Positions 1 through 11,632 are shown, numbered from the stretch's first letter. The stretch: DNA of 64,000 bases from Homarus americanus (GCF_018991925.1 NW_024753828.1:740859-804858), one strand, 5' to 3'. Made by a program: numbers and translations. The notes: generated by a model not told the origin, from the sequence alone.

Positions 1-213
1 CACCTCCTTGTCAGAAGATGGTGGTCAGTTCCCAGGGGTGCTTATCTCACTGGTGGGTCGCGGCTTTCACTGGTACTGTCTAGTGCTGAATTCACTGGCT
101 GAAACACTGTTCATCACTGTTCAACACTGATGCCAATTCTTTCCGAAACGAAATTGTCACTTATGATTATGTAGATATCCCGGTGGTGAGGATGGGTCGG
201 GGAGAGGGACTTG

Positions 214-245
<32 letters not shown>

Positions 246-1139
246 GCGTGTGTGCGTGTGCGTGCGTGCGTGCGTGCGTGGTTCTCGTCTTAGAGATGTG
301 AGTGAGATTTGAGGTCAGGAGACAGTCGTCCTCCCTCACTGTGTCTTCCTGTTCCAGGAACCCCACAGTCTCTCCCTCTGGCTACATCTCATGGACTTTT
401 TATTCTCACGTGCTTGTGTTGCGTTATGTCTGAAATTTCAGTTCATCTAAAGTCTAAACAGATAACAGCAAAATCTTCAATATTATGTGTACAGTCAGCA
501 AAAAAAAAAAGTTCTGCACCCCGTGGTCTGATGGCCTTTGCATCGATCACTGACTGAGGCCATGTTAATTTGGTAAGGTTGGTATTTCTGGTTGTGTGAT
601 GCATTGTATAACCAATATGATGTATTTTTTATATCACATATAGTTAATACAGATAAATTAACAGGAATCACCCGCGTAAATGAGTGTTGTTCAGAATTAT
701 GGTCCGGTGTGTTATATTGTATAACACCATAATGGTGCAGAAAATTTTGTTGACTGTACCTGTATGTAAATTTAATTGAAGAAATGTTGTTTCTACCAAC
801 TACAAACACACGAGATCCTCTTTCCCGGGTGGTGATGTGTGTACCCATCTATGTTTCCCTTCCCTTTATAGACCCCGGCCTCCCTTTTGGCCTTTACACC
901 ATGGAAGAAGGACGCACCCCACCACCCATCAACTCTCTTACAAACTCCCCAATTCTTGTTTGAGCTTATTCTTTTGCTTGTTTTTTTAAGCACCCGTTAA
1001 AGTTCTCCCCATTTTCTCAAGGATCAAAATAATTTGGTTGATCTGTTTTCGTTTCATGTTTATGACCATTGTTGAATAGAGCTGGTTGATAATAAAAGTA
1101 TTTTTGTACCGAGACGAGTTCTACAGTAGCTTTGGGTGT
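1..1139. other. No gene recognised; GT/GC simple repeat
   Basis: Unique-looking sequence. The only clear structure is an impure alternating purine-pyrimidine tract at about 212-282 (GT repeat grading into CGTG and TGCG units). Open frames here are short and low in complexity, with no domain I recognise. I see no exon with convincing splice sites. Confidence 0.5.
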
Positions 1140-1179
1140 AAGATACTACTGACCCGGGAGAATGGTGGAGAATAGAGGA

Positions 1180-1640
1180 CATTGTAGTGGTGGAGGCCCC
1201 TTGGAGGTTGGGAGAGAGACCTTGTAGTGGTGGAGGGCCCCCCTGGAGGATGGGAGAGAGACCTTGTAGTGGTGGCCCTGGAGGATGTGGAGAGGGAGAC
1301 AGTGGTGGAGTGGAGGATGGGAGAGAGACCTTGTAGTGGTGGAGGCCCCCTGGAGGATGGGAGAGACCTTGTAGTGGTGGAGGGCCCCTGGCAGAGAGCC
1401 TTGTAGTGGTGGAGGCCCCTGCCTTGTAGTGGTGGAGGCCGGCCTTGTAGTGGTGGAGGCCCCCTGGAGGGGAGAGAGACCTTGTAGGTGGAGGCCCCCT
1501 GGAGGATGGGAGAGACCTTGTAGTGGTGGAGGCCCCCTGGAGGATGGGAGAGAGACCTTGTAGTGGTGGCGGCCCCCTGGAGGATGGGAGAGGGACCTTG
1601 TAGTGGTGGAGGGCCCCCAGTGGTGGAGGCCCCCCACTAG
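1180..1640. repeat. Minisatellite, unit about 40 bp
   Basis: Degenerate tandem repeat built around ccttgtagtggtggaggc followed by a CCCCTGGAGGATGGGAGAGA segment. Some units are shortened by loss of the GGATGGGAGA part. On the minus strand it gives long proline/serine-rich open frames in two overlapping frames, which is a repeat artefact and not a gene. There are roughly a dozen units. Confidence 0.9.
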
Positions 1641-3540
1641 GACACCGCACTGGATGATTGGTCGTGATCTTTACTGGAAACCCACTGGAAGATCGAAGAA
1701 GGTGAATGAGTATCCTTTTGATGCTGGAGGCCCTGTGGAGGATAATTCAGAATGGAGGGGATTTTTTGGGGACATCATGGAGGTTGATAAAGAGTGTATG
1801 GTAATTTAGGGTTAGGTGCCATGTAAGTTGTCACACCATGAAGTGATTCAGTCCTGACTGTAGCGTCTTTGTCTATCCAGGATCTTTTGACGTTGGTAAT
1901 ACAAGGTGAGGTTTTATGGTGCTGGAGTGGGCCCCGGGGGATGGTGAAGAAACCCCGTGTGATGTGGTAATGTAGGAGGTTGTGCTTCTCCCAGACCTAA
2001 CCAACTGATACCATCAACAGCGTGGGAGACCGGCTGTCCGTGCGTTTGTCTACACCCGAGTCGTTTGTTCTTGTTTTTTTTTTGCTTCGCCTCTCGGATT
2101 GGGGACGATGACTAGCAAGGGAGGAGCACCGGAGCTTAGCGCGTGGGTCTGGGAAGGGAGGAGCAGCCCCGTGCACCTATAGTCAGTCTGTGGGCGTTGA
2201 AGAGTCACCCTATTGGGAGATGCTCGGGCTTACTGTGCTATTGAAGGGTCGTATGTAATGCTAACTAAGAATGGTGTAAAATTACAATTAACTCTTCTTG
2301 TTCTCCTGATGATAAAGTTACCATGTCAGCGAATATACTGTATACTGTAGGTGTGAGGAGCCAGAAAGACACAGTACAGTACAGGATATCAAATAGGGAA
2401 GTTAAAGATATCCGCATGTGTTAGTGGGCTAGAAATTATGGCAAGGGAATTAAAGAGTAGGGTGGAGGAAATTGTATTTTGGGCATAGAGAGAGAGAGAG
2501 AGAGAGTAGAGTGCGCCAAACTCATTTCATATTTGAATCCCCTCGATGGTAGCGAACAGCTGCGTTTGGTAGGGCAGCGTGGGGGTGGGGAAAGAGCTGA
2601 ACAATCGGGATATTGGGTCGTGGGTCGAGGCGTTGGTGTGCAGGACAGCACCACTCCATTAGTTAAAAATATCATTAACTCCTTGTATGGGAGAGAGACG
2701 CAGGGGAGAAGTTCATGTATGTTGGACACTTGTGGGGTATGGTGGAGTGATAATGGAGGAGTTTTATCTTGTCGACAAACTATATCATAAAGATGGTATT
2801 AGCGGCAAGATACCTGCTAAGGTGGGTGTGTGTACGCGCGCGTGCGTCTGTTTAAGCGAGAGATGCACGTGGGAGAGGCAGCACTGTTGCTCCAACCTTA
2901 TTGAGATTGAACAAGACCTGGGGTAGATGGTGCACAGTACGTAGCCCAATCCTCGTATAGCTTTGTTTGTTCAGAATACACGTTACTGATAAGCTGATCT
3001 GATTTCTCTGTAATGGTTTGACTCGATGGCTTCATCTTACCCACCGTTGAATTGAATATTAGATGAAGCTGAAATTGTTTAGGGAGTGATAGTACGTTAA
3101 TGGAGGCTGGCGCAGAGTGACGTCGGGAGCTGTAATATAGAAGTTACTTAAAACTAAAATTACATAAAGTGTGTAGGCTAGTTGGAGGTGGAGGCGAGTA
3201 GGAGGAGACAGGTTGGTCGAGGCTGTGCAGGGAGGAGGAGTGGCGTACTGGACAATCACCGGTTGGACTCGTTGCAATTGTTGCTATAAGCGTCGTCTTT
3301 ATGGTCCCATTACCTTGCTTGGGAGGTGAATTCTGACCACTTACCTCCAAGAGACCCAGTGGAAGCCTCCTCGTATAAATACTAACTGGAGGTACTAAAC
3401 TGGTATTTATTGAGTTGAACTTATTGAAGAGTAACGAAGATGAACTGGCTGAAGAGTTACTGAATGTGTTCATGTAATGTAATTGTTACAGTGGGAGAAT
3501 AAACTGATCGTTAATAAATGGGTTTAACGTGCGAGCCGCC
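1641..3540. other. No gene recognised
   Basis: Unique-looking sequence with a short (GA)n run near 2488-2507. Open frames are short, overlap each other on both strands and show no family signature. Confidence 0.5.
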
Positions 3541-3544
3541 TGGA

Positions 3545-3785
3545 TGAACTCGTAGTATGATCCATAAGCTTGATCAGTGGCCCGATAGCGGCAGTGCAGA
3601 TATATCACATTTAATACAAAGCCTCCAGTGTACTATAGGAGGCAGTGCACTAGATTGCTGTCATTATTCAGCTGTAAAGTTTGGTACCCATTCACAGGTA
3701 GGTTGACTGGTGGTGCCCCAGGTACGAACCACCGACCCAAAGGATAGGAGGTGAGTCTTGTATCCACTCGGCCACCGTACCACAG
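3545..3785 (-). mobile_element. tRNA-derived SINE, copy 1
   Basis: Read on the minus strand, the 5' part resembles a tRNA. An A-box-like segment GTGGCCGAGTGG (3764-3775) is followed by a B-box-like GGTTCGTACCT (about 3719-3729). Downstream is a body containing GGGGCACCACC, TGAATGGGTACC and ACTTTACAG. The same body order recurs at 4200-4370 (-), 30600-30730 (-) and 44700-44830 (+), which supports a dispersed SINE family. The GTGGCCGAGTGG box is typical of tRNA-Ser/Leu type progenitors. It is probably transcribed by Pol III and mobilised by a LINE (inference). The 3' limit is approximate. Confidence 0.7.
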
Positions 3786-4087
3786 CGGAGGGACTAATTA
3801 ATGAAATGGTGAGCCACTAGAAGGACTAAGTGGACAGTTAATGAGGGTTTGCCTGACATGTCTGGCTGGAGAGTTAAGGAGGGGTCTAAACAAGTGGAAA
3901 GCTTTTGGAACTTTAGGAAGCTGAATATTTTTAAAAAGGTTCTCTTCATTTTCTTCGGCGGTGAAGGAATCCCGAGAATGATGGATGATTATACATCATC
4001 GTTATTCTAAAGTTTTGTATCTCTTTATGTAAGTGTTGCAAGCCAGTATGTGTACCTGGCGTTCATTTTGAGTTAACCGTTTTTGTA

Positions 4088-4090
<3 letters not shown>

Positions 4091-4131
<41 letters not shown>

Positions 4132-4132
4132 A
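4091..4132. repeat. (CA)n microsatellite
   Basis: Perfect CA dinucleotide run of about 20 units. Confidence 0.97.
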
Positions 4133-4199
4133 TTCCAAACTCGCGCGGACTCCATTATCGTGAAAATTGGTCCCATAGGTCTGACCGTTACAGTAGTGT

Positions 4200-4370
4200 G
4201 CATGGAGCACAATGAAACAGGGGTACTGCACGCCACCGTCTACTGCTTCCCCTTGTAAAGTTAGGTACCAGTATCCATTCTGCTGCTGAGTCGAGTGGCG
4301 CCGTGGAACTCGAACTGATAACTGTTGGATCTGGAGGCGAGTGCTATATCCACTCGGGTGCTGCTTCTAT
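4200..4370 (-). mobile_element. tRNA-derived SINE, copy 2
   Basis: Minus-strand reading shows CCCGAGTGGATA as an A-box-like motif, an anticodon-stem-like CTCGCCTCCAGATC, and a B-box-like AGTTCGAGTTCC. These are followed by a GGCGCCACTC body and GGTACCTAACTTTACAAG. This is the same organisation as the copy about 0.6 kb to the left. It is diverged and probably old. Confidence 0.65.
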
Positions 4371-4673
4371 AGGCGTTACATATAAACACACACCAACATG
4401 CCTACACACCCGCTCACACTAATGTGTTTGTTCCAGCGAAATTTTTAAGAGAAAACACTTATAAAGTTGCAATAACATGGAAATGAGGGAGCAGTGGATG
4501 TCACTTGTACAGAACAGGAGGACCTTGCGGCAGGGTATACTGTACTAGTTCCGGGAATTGTTGTGTTGCCCCTTGATGGCGCCCCGGGCCGTGACTCACC
4601 TGACACGCGAGTCCACAGGACGACCCCAGCCTCAACGACTCACCCTCGCTTCCAGGCTCCACTGCAACCTCGT

Positions 4674-5060
4674 GGCTGGTAGATGGGCAAGAGGGCGAGG
4701 CTATCTGGTAGAAAGGTGATATGGTTATGATCAGGACCAGATAAATATGCAGGTACATATAGCCATTGCGGGCACATTCGGTCAAAATTGTGGTCACAAC
4801 TATAAATAAATTTCATTCGGCCCTGGCCATGAGATGCCAGCATGATTATGGCTGGTATATGGGTAGGTGGGAAAGTTAGCTGGTAGAAAGGTTGAAGGGA
4901 TACGCCCCGCCAGGATGATCATGTCTGGTAGATGGGCAGGTTACCTGGTAGAAGGATGGGGGGGGGGGGTTACACTCTACTTACTACTAGGACTCTCATG
5001 GATGGTAGATGGGGTGGTGGAGAGCTTACCAGGTAGAAGGATAGTAGGGTTACGCCTCTT
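4674..5060. repeat. Degenerate tandem repeat, period about 75 bp
   Basis: The pair CTGGTAGATGGGCAGG ... CTGGTAGAAGG recurs near 4675, 4852, 4924 and 5001, with spacings of about 75 bp between the later copies. Units are heavily diverged, and one contains a run of G's near 4958. No coding potential is evident. Confidence 0.6.
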
Positions 5061-5645
5061 ACGAAGTAGGGAGGGAGGAGGGCATGGGAAGAATTGTTAA
5101 GTATTTCCTTTGTGGATTATAGTGTAGTTGTGACACCTGGTAGGAGGTCGTGAAGGCCGATGGGGAAGTTTCACTTAATAAATATTAATGTGGCTTTGGC
5201 TCTGCTGCCCGAGATTTTTTCTACAATGTTGCCAACAATTAATGGGTCACTTAATATTATTGTTATTATTGTCGTTGAACAGGTTACATATTATATTTGT
5301 GTTCACTTTCTGTATCGTAGATTATAAGATAAACCATGTCGTGGCTCCTCAACTGCAGTGAACTTTCGTTATATTGTTTAAATGGTAAATCAATGCTCAT
5401 GTTACTATAAAAGTTCAGACATTCACCACTGGGAGTTCTCGTATATAAGACACACACACACACACAGTCTTATACTCCTACAGTAGTCAGAATCTTTCTA
5501 TACATCTACGTCAGGATAATTTTGTGTTTGCTTAATGTGACAAGAATCTTGGGATTAACAAGTTCCTCTGAGATATACAGATGGCTTCAGGGTGAGTCGG
5601 GTGATGGATGAGTCACCTGAACGCAACACTGACCGCATCTCTGTG

Positions 5646-5696
<51 letters not shown>

Positions 5697-6371
5697 AAAG
5701 AGAGATAGAAGATAAGAGGGAGGGAAGAGAAGATAGAATATAAGAGGGAGGGAAGAGAAGTTAAAAGAGGGAAAAGAAAAGAGAAATAAGATAAGAGAGC
5801 GAAGAGAAGATTGTGATAAGATAAAAGAGGGGAGAGAAGAGCGAAAAGAATAGAGAAGAGAAGAGAGAAGTAAAATAAGAGAAAGGGAAGGAAAGACAGA
5901 AGTAAGATAAGATGGAGGGAAGAGAAGAGATTGCTACCTTCCTTAGGTTGACCCCGTTTCGCTTCTGGCTTTAAAGGCTGTGTTTGATCTTTTACAGGTG
6001 ATACTTCGTACCGTATATACTGTTTTATGCCTTAATATGGTAAATTAAATACAATTTAGATCATAACTCGGCATTTCAAGTAATAAATGTGAAGCTGTAA
6101 CTGAAAGATGTCATTATTTGTCGATGGATGCATAAATGTTTATTTTTATATATTTTAGACGGGGCAGTCCTGTGCTTTAGTGAAATTAATTAAAAACATA
6201 TCTAAAAGTTTAATAAATAGTGTTTGATTTGTTCAAGATGTATGGAGGTGCTTTAAGGTGTAATCATTCCAAACTAATAAATATACTAATAGATATAAAG
6301 ACTATTATTAGTTGTGTAGATATTTAAGGGATGTTCTCAGAAGGGTCACAAACATCCAGGCCTGTGTTATT
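5061..6371. other. No gene; (CA)n and purine-rich tract
   Basis: Contains a short (CA)n at 5450-5465, a perfect (CA)n at about 5647-5694, and a 240-bp almost pure purine tract (about 5698-5935) made of AGATAAGAGGGAGGGAAGAG-like units. No open frame of interest. 5936-6371 is unique AT-rich sequence. Confidence 0.6.
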
Positions 6372-6526
6372 CATCAGCTATTCAATTCAATTCAATTTCA
6401 ATTGTTTATTCCTTGATAGAGGAAGCGGGATCCTAGTGCTGTCACTAGGTACCCCTGTACAATGACACCAGAATCATCTGGCAAGTGTGAAAAGTATATA
6501 CAGTATAAATATTATAAAGGGGCTTA

Positions 6527-9500
6527 CTAAAGCCTAAGGAAGGAAGGATGTTCCTTTAACACATAATTAATATTATTTACAAAATATCTGGCCAGTATTG
6601 GGAGGATCATCGTGTCTCCGTCAGGGGGTCGTGGAGTGGTGGTCCAGCAGGCGTCACGGAAGCGTTGTGTGTGGGGACATCTTAGGAGGTAGTGAATAAG
6701 GGTGCGGCTGTCGGGTCTTCTGCATAACGCACAAGAGCGTTGCTCAGGGGATGTGGGGATACCAATCTCCCAAGCAAAGTCATACCCAATGATGATACGG
6801 GCAGCAATCACGTCCCCCTTCCGCGACCCTTTCCCGTAGACGTACGAGAAGTCAGGAAGTTTACGGAGGACATCGTACCATGTGGGCGGGGAGTCCAGGG
6901 GGATGGCTGCTTCCCGAGCTTCTCTCTGTTTGCGGCGGATTTGGGTCCTAATCTGTAAGAGTGTTCGAGGAACAACGTAGTCAGGTGTGGCCTTGTTGCA
7001 GCCAGTCTTGGCAAGGTCATCTGCTGCCTCATTCCCCAAGATACCGACATGACTAGGTATCCATAGGAATGTCACAGGACGGCCTTCATCCTGAAGTGTG
7101 GATGTTAACCCTCGTATTCGGAGGATGAGGTCCTTATTTTCCCCAGATCCAAATGCGATCCCGTCGAGAGCAGACCTGGAATCGCAGCAGACAAGCAAGG
7201 GGCAGAAACCATCTGCTTCTTCCTCAGCGAGAAGGGCAGCAAGGAGGGCTATTAGTTCAGCCTGAGTGGAGGATGCCCCGTCAGAAACTCTGAGAGACAG
7301 TTTGATAGGCTCAGGGGCATGAGGACGGGAGATGTAGACACCAGCCCCGGCCCTACCTGTAGCGGGGTCAACAGAACCATCAGTGTAGAGGACGACCCTA
7401 CCTGGGGACCAGTGAGCGATCCTGGAGAGGTGGTATTTGCAGAGAATAACAGGGTTCACCTGGGATTTCGGGAGCGGTCCACCGAGGGCAATCACTTCAG
7501 GTTGAAAATCCAGCCAGGGAGAAGGAGACGAACCAACAGCAGGGGTGACAACAATATCAGGCAGGAGGTCGTGTTCCTGAAGGGCTCGGATGAGTGAACC
7601 TCGCCACTGTCTTCTAGATGGAGGTCGGTCTCGAACAGCAGTAGTCAAGTTGGTTTGGACATAGTTGCCCCTAGGATCCCGTAGAATGGAAACGGCAGTT
7701 TTTAGGTAAAACTCCTGGACACGATCCTGTAAGGGGGAAAGACCAAGTTCGTTATATAGAGAAGTAGAGCGTGTCCACTGAGGAGCCCCAAGGATGATAC
7801 GAGCAGCTTTCCTCTGGATAACTTCGAGACGGTTGACAGCAGTCCGACTAATGTTGACGAGGGCAGGGGCGGCGTAGTCGACACAGGAACGAACAAAAGA
7901 CTTGTACATGGTGAGAAGTACAGGGATGCTGGCACCAAGGGAACCCCTGCACATGGTAGAGAGGGGAGCGAGACGCCGAAAACATATGTCTCGAAGATAA
8001 CGGACTTCAGGGATCTGACAACGTGTGCGAGTTACATACACACCCAGGTATTTTGTCTCATTAACCCAGTCCAAGGGCGTTCCTGATAAGAAAAGGGGTG
8101 GAGGTACAACACGACCGTGCCACATGGCTTTTGTTTTCGCAGTTGAAAGAAGGAAACCAAGTGAATCACACTCTTTGGAGACCAGATCAAGGGCTTTCTG
8201 CATGCTGAGGTAGTCAGGGGCTTGGAGGAGGACATCGTCGGCATATCCTGAGTGGACAACTTCTGTCGGCCACGGGAGTGATGCAATGGAGTGCATGAGA
8301 GTGTTAAACAAGGTGGGACTCAGGACTCCACCTTGAGGGGTGCCGAGGTTCATTTCTTGAACAGGAGACATAGAGCCTTCAACGCGAACCCGGGCCTGAC
8401 GTCCAGTGAGGTAAGAGGCGATCCATTGTAGAAGTCTCCCTTTAACCCCTAACCGTGCAAGTTCAGCTAAAATGAGGGCAGGCTGAGCCGTATCAAAGGC
8501 TCCCTTGATATCAAGGAAGACGGAGACGCGGGCAGTCTGATTGCAATAAAAGGAAGCAATGGAGTGTGCTGTGCTGCGATGTTGAATGAAACCATTGAGG
8601 GAGTTGTGGAAGCCGCCTATGGTGTGAAGAAGGCGACGATGGAGTACCCTCTCCATCATCTTGCAAACACAGGAGGTAAGACTAATGGGTCGATATTTCC
8701 CAGGATCTCCCGGCTTAGGGATGGGGATAATAGTGGCATTTTTCCAGTTGGACGGGAGAACCCCATGTTCATAAGACATATTGTAGAGAGCAAGCAAGGG
8801 GCCGTTAGGAATATTAGTACAGGCGTTGAGGACGGAGTAGGTTATCTGATCATCCCCAGGAGAGGTGTCTTTTCTAGAGCGACGAGCACTGTCAAGCTCG
8901 AACTGTGTGATGGGATGATCAGTGGGGGCAGGGGAGGTAAGAGCAGCACGAACAACAGGCTCAGACGCATCGATGCGGGCCTGCACTGCCTCCTGCATTG
9001 GATCTGGAAGTGCCTCAGGGGAGGAAGCTCGTGCCCAGTCCTCCATTAAAGAGCAGGCAAGGGAGGCGGGGTCAGGGTGGGGAGGAGGCCTCCGTCGAGT
9101 ACCCCGTATAGCATTAATCCGATTCCATACATAAGAGGGTGACGACTGGAACGATAGAGACCCCGTGAAGGATAGCCAGTCCGCCTCACGTATCCGACGG
9201 CGCTCCTGAGTTGCAAAGGAGCACCAATTTTTGAAGTCTTCCCAGTCCTCTGGAGACCGAGACCTCCGTATGGCAGAGTGGAGATCACGGGTTACCTGCC
9301 GGAGATGTCTCATGGCAGGGATACGATACCAGTAGTTGGTGGCACTTCTGGGGTGACGGGGAGGGCGTGGAGGGGTAGCGCGATTGACAGAGTCATACAC
9401 GGCATCAACAAAATCAGCGCTGTAAGAGTCAAGGGACTGAGGGACAACATAGGAATCCGCCCAGGTAGAAAGGTATTGGGTAAAGGGAGGAACAGCATCT

Positions 9501-11632
9501 TGTGTGAGACGAAGGCGAGGGGATCGATAAGGAGTTGATGTCGGGGCAGAGAAGGAGAGCCTGAGATGGGTAGTAACGGCAAGATGGTCACTATACAGAG
9601 CAGGCTCGGTGCAGACGGTAGGATGAAAGGAAGTATGACCGTTCAATAGTAAGCCAACATCAAGGAAACTATGGGGGAGGCGAGTAGGATCGTCAGGACA
9701 AAGAAAGCGAACATCATCATCCCCATTAAGAAACTGTGAGAGATGTGATCCATTAAGGGTACATGGAGTGGGATGATCCGGAGTAAGAGTGGGATGGCGG
9801 GCATTAAAGTCGCCAAGAACAATAGTGGGAACCCCATCATGGAGGTCGTGAAGAACCTGGGGGTCCAGAGAATCACTCTTGAAATGAACATTGACTACAC
9901 GAAGGGTCCGGTCACCAAGAGTAAGGGAGACAGAAAGTAATTCAGACGGGGGTCCATGTGAGTCAGGTGAAGGGAGACGAACAGATGGAATGGTGTTACG
10001 CACAAGGGTGAGGAGGCCACGAGCCTGCCCACGGTACCGAGGCAGGGTGTAAACAGAATAGCCAGAGAGGCGGAGTGGAGTAACATCGTCTGTGATGGTT
10101 TCCTGAAGTAGAGCAACATCTACTTGATGGGAGAGCACAAACTGGGCGAGGTCTGTCCGGCGAGGTCTAAGTCCCTGGATGTTCCATTGTAAGAAGAGGA
10201 GGGAACGGCCTCCGGTGTGAGATGAGTCGGAGGGGCTAGACAGGGCTCCAGAGGAGGTACCAAATTCTGTTGAGAGAAATGGAGAGGGAGGAGTGGGAGA
10301 GCGAGGGATGGATCCTCCATCTCGGGAGATGGAAGGAGGCGGGTCATCAGGGCTTGCAAAATGCGCCCCTGTTGGGTCAGGGTGTCCAGAATGAGTTGTT
10401 GTTGCTTCTGCAATGTCGCAATTGTTTTCACAAACAAGTCGAGTTGGGCTGAGAGAAGGTTGATTTGCTTGGAGTGGCGATCCAGACGGAGAGTGATTGT
10501 TTCCATAGAACCAACTTGGTGTACCTGTGCATGAGCTGGAGGTGGCGGCGAGGATTGCCGAGGGCCCGACTGGGCATGTGGTGGTGGTAGCGACGGAGAG
10601 GGACGGTGAGGGTTCAGTTGAGTAAGAGGTGGTGGTGCTGGTGAGAGACAGCGGGGGTCCGGGTGGGCAGGAGATGGTGGTGACTGTGTGGCAGGGCCGG
10701 CAACGACCTTGTTCCAAGAACGGTAGGGAGAGGGAGGGAGGGGAGAAAGGATGGGTGGTAGGGGTGATGGAGGGGGTGGTAGAGGAGAGGAGATCAATGG
10801 GAAATCCTTGGTGGATGGAAGAGGCGGTGGTGGATAGGATTGAGGTTTGGTTGACAGGGGCTTCGTCAGAGACGAGGGCGGTGGTACAAGGTAAGTTTTC
10901 CCCGGGCGAGTGCCAGGACGCTGTGGGCAATTGGCATTCCAGGCGTGGTGACTGCCATGGCAATTGACGCACCGTGGAATAACTGGGATTTTGTTCTGAA
11001 TTTTCGATTTGCATTCCACTGTGTCGTGAGGACCTGCACAGAAACCGCAGGCGACCATCCTCGTGCACTCCCAGGTGCGGTGTTTCCACGATTGGCAACG
11101 ACCACAGATTTTCGGGGTTCCGATAAATCGGTCGAGAGGACAGTTGTGAATTGGTCCTACATTCACCTTCGGGGGGAGGGGGCCCACCCACCAGCCGATG
11201 AGTTCGTTGGATGGACGTTTGGAGACCGGGTTGATGCGGCGTTCCATGTCCAGTAGTTGTGGGAGAAGAGGGCGAAGATCGTCGATAGGGATCTCCCAGG
11301 GTACGTGGCGAACCATTACCTTGGTACGACGAGTTTCTGGGGTGATGATGGTGAACTTCAGCATCACCTCCCCCTGGGGAGCAGGAAAGCCCACCTGAGT
11401 GAGCAGGCGTACCGTCTCGTCCATTTGTGTGGTGACTATCACGGCTGTGGGACCTCGGCGGAGGCGAAGTGTTGAGTCCTGAAGTGGAGAGCAGTGACGG
11501 AAGAACCAGGTCGTCCGTGTGCTCAGAGGCAAGTCCCGAGGGAAGGCGAGACGACGAAGGCGCGACGGGGCAGGGAGACAAAGGGAATCCCCTATGTCCA
11601 TCGTCGGCGGAGGGTCGGTCATTGAGCCACAT
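6527..11632 (-). CDS. LINE ORF2: endonuclease / reverse transcriptase / RNase H
   Basis: Polyprotein that nicks target DNA and primes reverse transcription of the element RNA. The frame is open from 11632, but recognisable homology starts only at about 10205 (FLQWNIQG). APE-type endonuclease: the QET segment near 10095, GDFNARH near 9800 and SDH near 9590. Reverse transcriptase: PIPKPGDPGKYRPISLTS, then FLDIKGAFD, GTPQGGVLSP and the catalytic YADD at about 8235-8246. RNase H: YTDGS near 7380, an AEL segment, CDSRSAL and HVGILGNEAADDLAK near 7020. The C-terminal knuckle is CALC ... H ... C near 6730. The conserved part is about 1,220 residues, normal for I-like ORF2. It lies in the -1 frame relative to ORF1 and overlaps its end by about 85 nt. 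There is no in-frame ATG at the endonuclease start. The segment 11632-10205 lies wholly inside ORF1, is Ser/Thr/Pro-rich, and may be either a chance open frame or a real leader. No stop or frameshift was seen. Confidence 0.92.
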   Translation of the reverse strand: MWLNDRPSADDGHRGFPLSPCPVAPSSSRLPSGLASEHTDDLVLPSLLSTSGLNTSPPPRSHSRDSHHTNGRDGTPAHSGGLSCSPGGGDAEVHHHHPRNSSYQGNGSPRTLGDPYRRSSPSSPTTTGHGTPHQPGLQTSIQRTHRLVGGPPPPEGECRTNSQLSSRPIYRNPENLWSLPIVETPHLGVHEDGRLRFLCRSSRHSGMQIENSEQNPSYSTVRQLPWQSPRLECQLPTASWHSPGENLPCTTALVSDEAPVNQTSILSTTASSIHQGFPIDLLSSTTPSITPTTHPFSPPSLSLPFLEQGRCRPCHTVTTISCPPGPPLSLTSTTTSYSTEPSPSLSVATTTTCPVGPSAILAATSSSCTGTPSWFYGNNHSPSGSPLQANQPSLSPTRLVCENNCDIAEATTTHSGHPDPTGAHFASPDDPPPSISRDGGSIPRSPTPPSPFLSTEFGTSSGALSSPSDSSHTGGRSLLFLQWNIQGLRPRRTDLAQFVLSHQVDVALLQETITDDVTPLRLSGYSVYTLPRYRGQARGLLTLVRNTIPSVRLPSPDSHGPPSELLSVSLTLGDRTLRVVNVHFKSDSLDPQVLHDLHDGVPTIVLGDFNARHPTLTPDHPTPCTLNGSHLSQFLNGDDDVRFLCPDDPTRLPHSFLDVGLLLNGHTSFHPTVCTEPALYSDHLAVTTHLRLSFSAPTSTPYRSPRLRLTQDAVPPFTQYLSTWADSYVVPQSLDSYSADFVDAVYDSVNRATPPRPPRHPRSATNYWYRIPAMRHLRQVTRDLHSAIRRSRSPEDWEDFKNWCSFATQERRRIREADWLSFTGSLSFQSSPSYVWNRINAIRGTRRRPPPHPDPASLACSLMEDWARASSPEALPDPMQEAVQARIDASEPVVRAALTSPAPTDHPITQFELDSARRSRKDTSPGDDQITYSVLNACTNIPNGPLLALYNMSYEHGVLPSNWKNATIIPIPKPGDPGKYRPISLTSCVCKMMERVLHRRLLHTIGGFHNSLNGFIQHRSTAHSIASFYCNQTARVSVFLDIKGAFDTAQPALILAELARLGVKGRLLQWIASYLTGRQARVRVEGSMSPVQEMNLGTPQGGVLSPTLFNTLMHSIASLPWPTEVVHSGYADDVLLQAPDYLSMQKALDLVSKECDSLGFLLSTAKTKAMWHGRVVPPPLFLSGTPLDWVNETKYLGVYVTRTRCQIPEVRYLRDICFRRLAPLSTMCRGSLGASIPVLLTMYKSFVRSCVDYAAPALVNISRTAVNRLEVIQRKAARIILGAPQWTRSTSLYNELGLSPLQDRVQEFYLKTAVSILRDPRGNYVQTNLTTAVRDRPPSRRQWRGSLIRALQEHDLLPDIVVTPAVGSSPSPWLDFQPEVIALGGPLPKSQVNPVILCKYHLSRIAHWSPGRVVLYTDGSVDPATGRAGAGVYISRPHAPEPIKLSLRVSDGASSTQAELIALLAALLAEEEADGFCPLLVCCDSRSALDGIAFGSGENKDLILRIRGLTSTLQDEGRPVTFLWIPSHVGILGNEAADDLAKTGCNKATPDYVVPRTLLQIRTQIRRKQREAREAAIPLDSPPTWYDVLRKLPDFSYVYGKGSRKGDVIAARIIIGYDFAWEIGIPTSPEQRSCALCRRPDSRTLIHYLLRCPHTQRFRDACWTTTPRPPDGDTMILPILARYFVNNINYVLKEHPSFLRL

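Noticed and set aside
1060..1650. Proline-rich open frames on the minus strand
   Set aside because: They follow the 40-bp minisatellite, and two frames overlap with equal quality.
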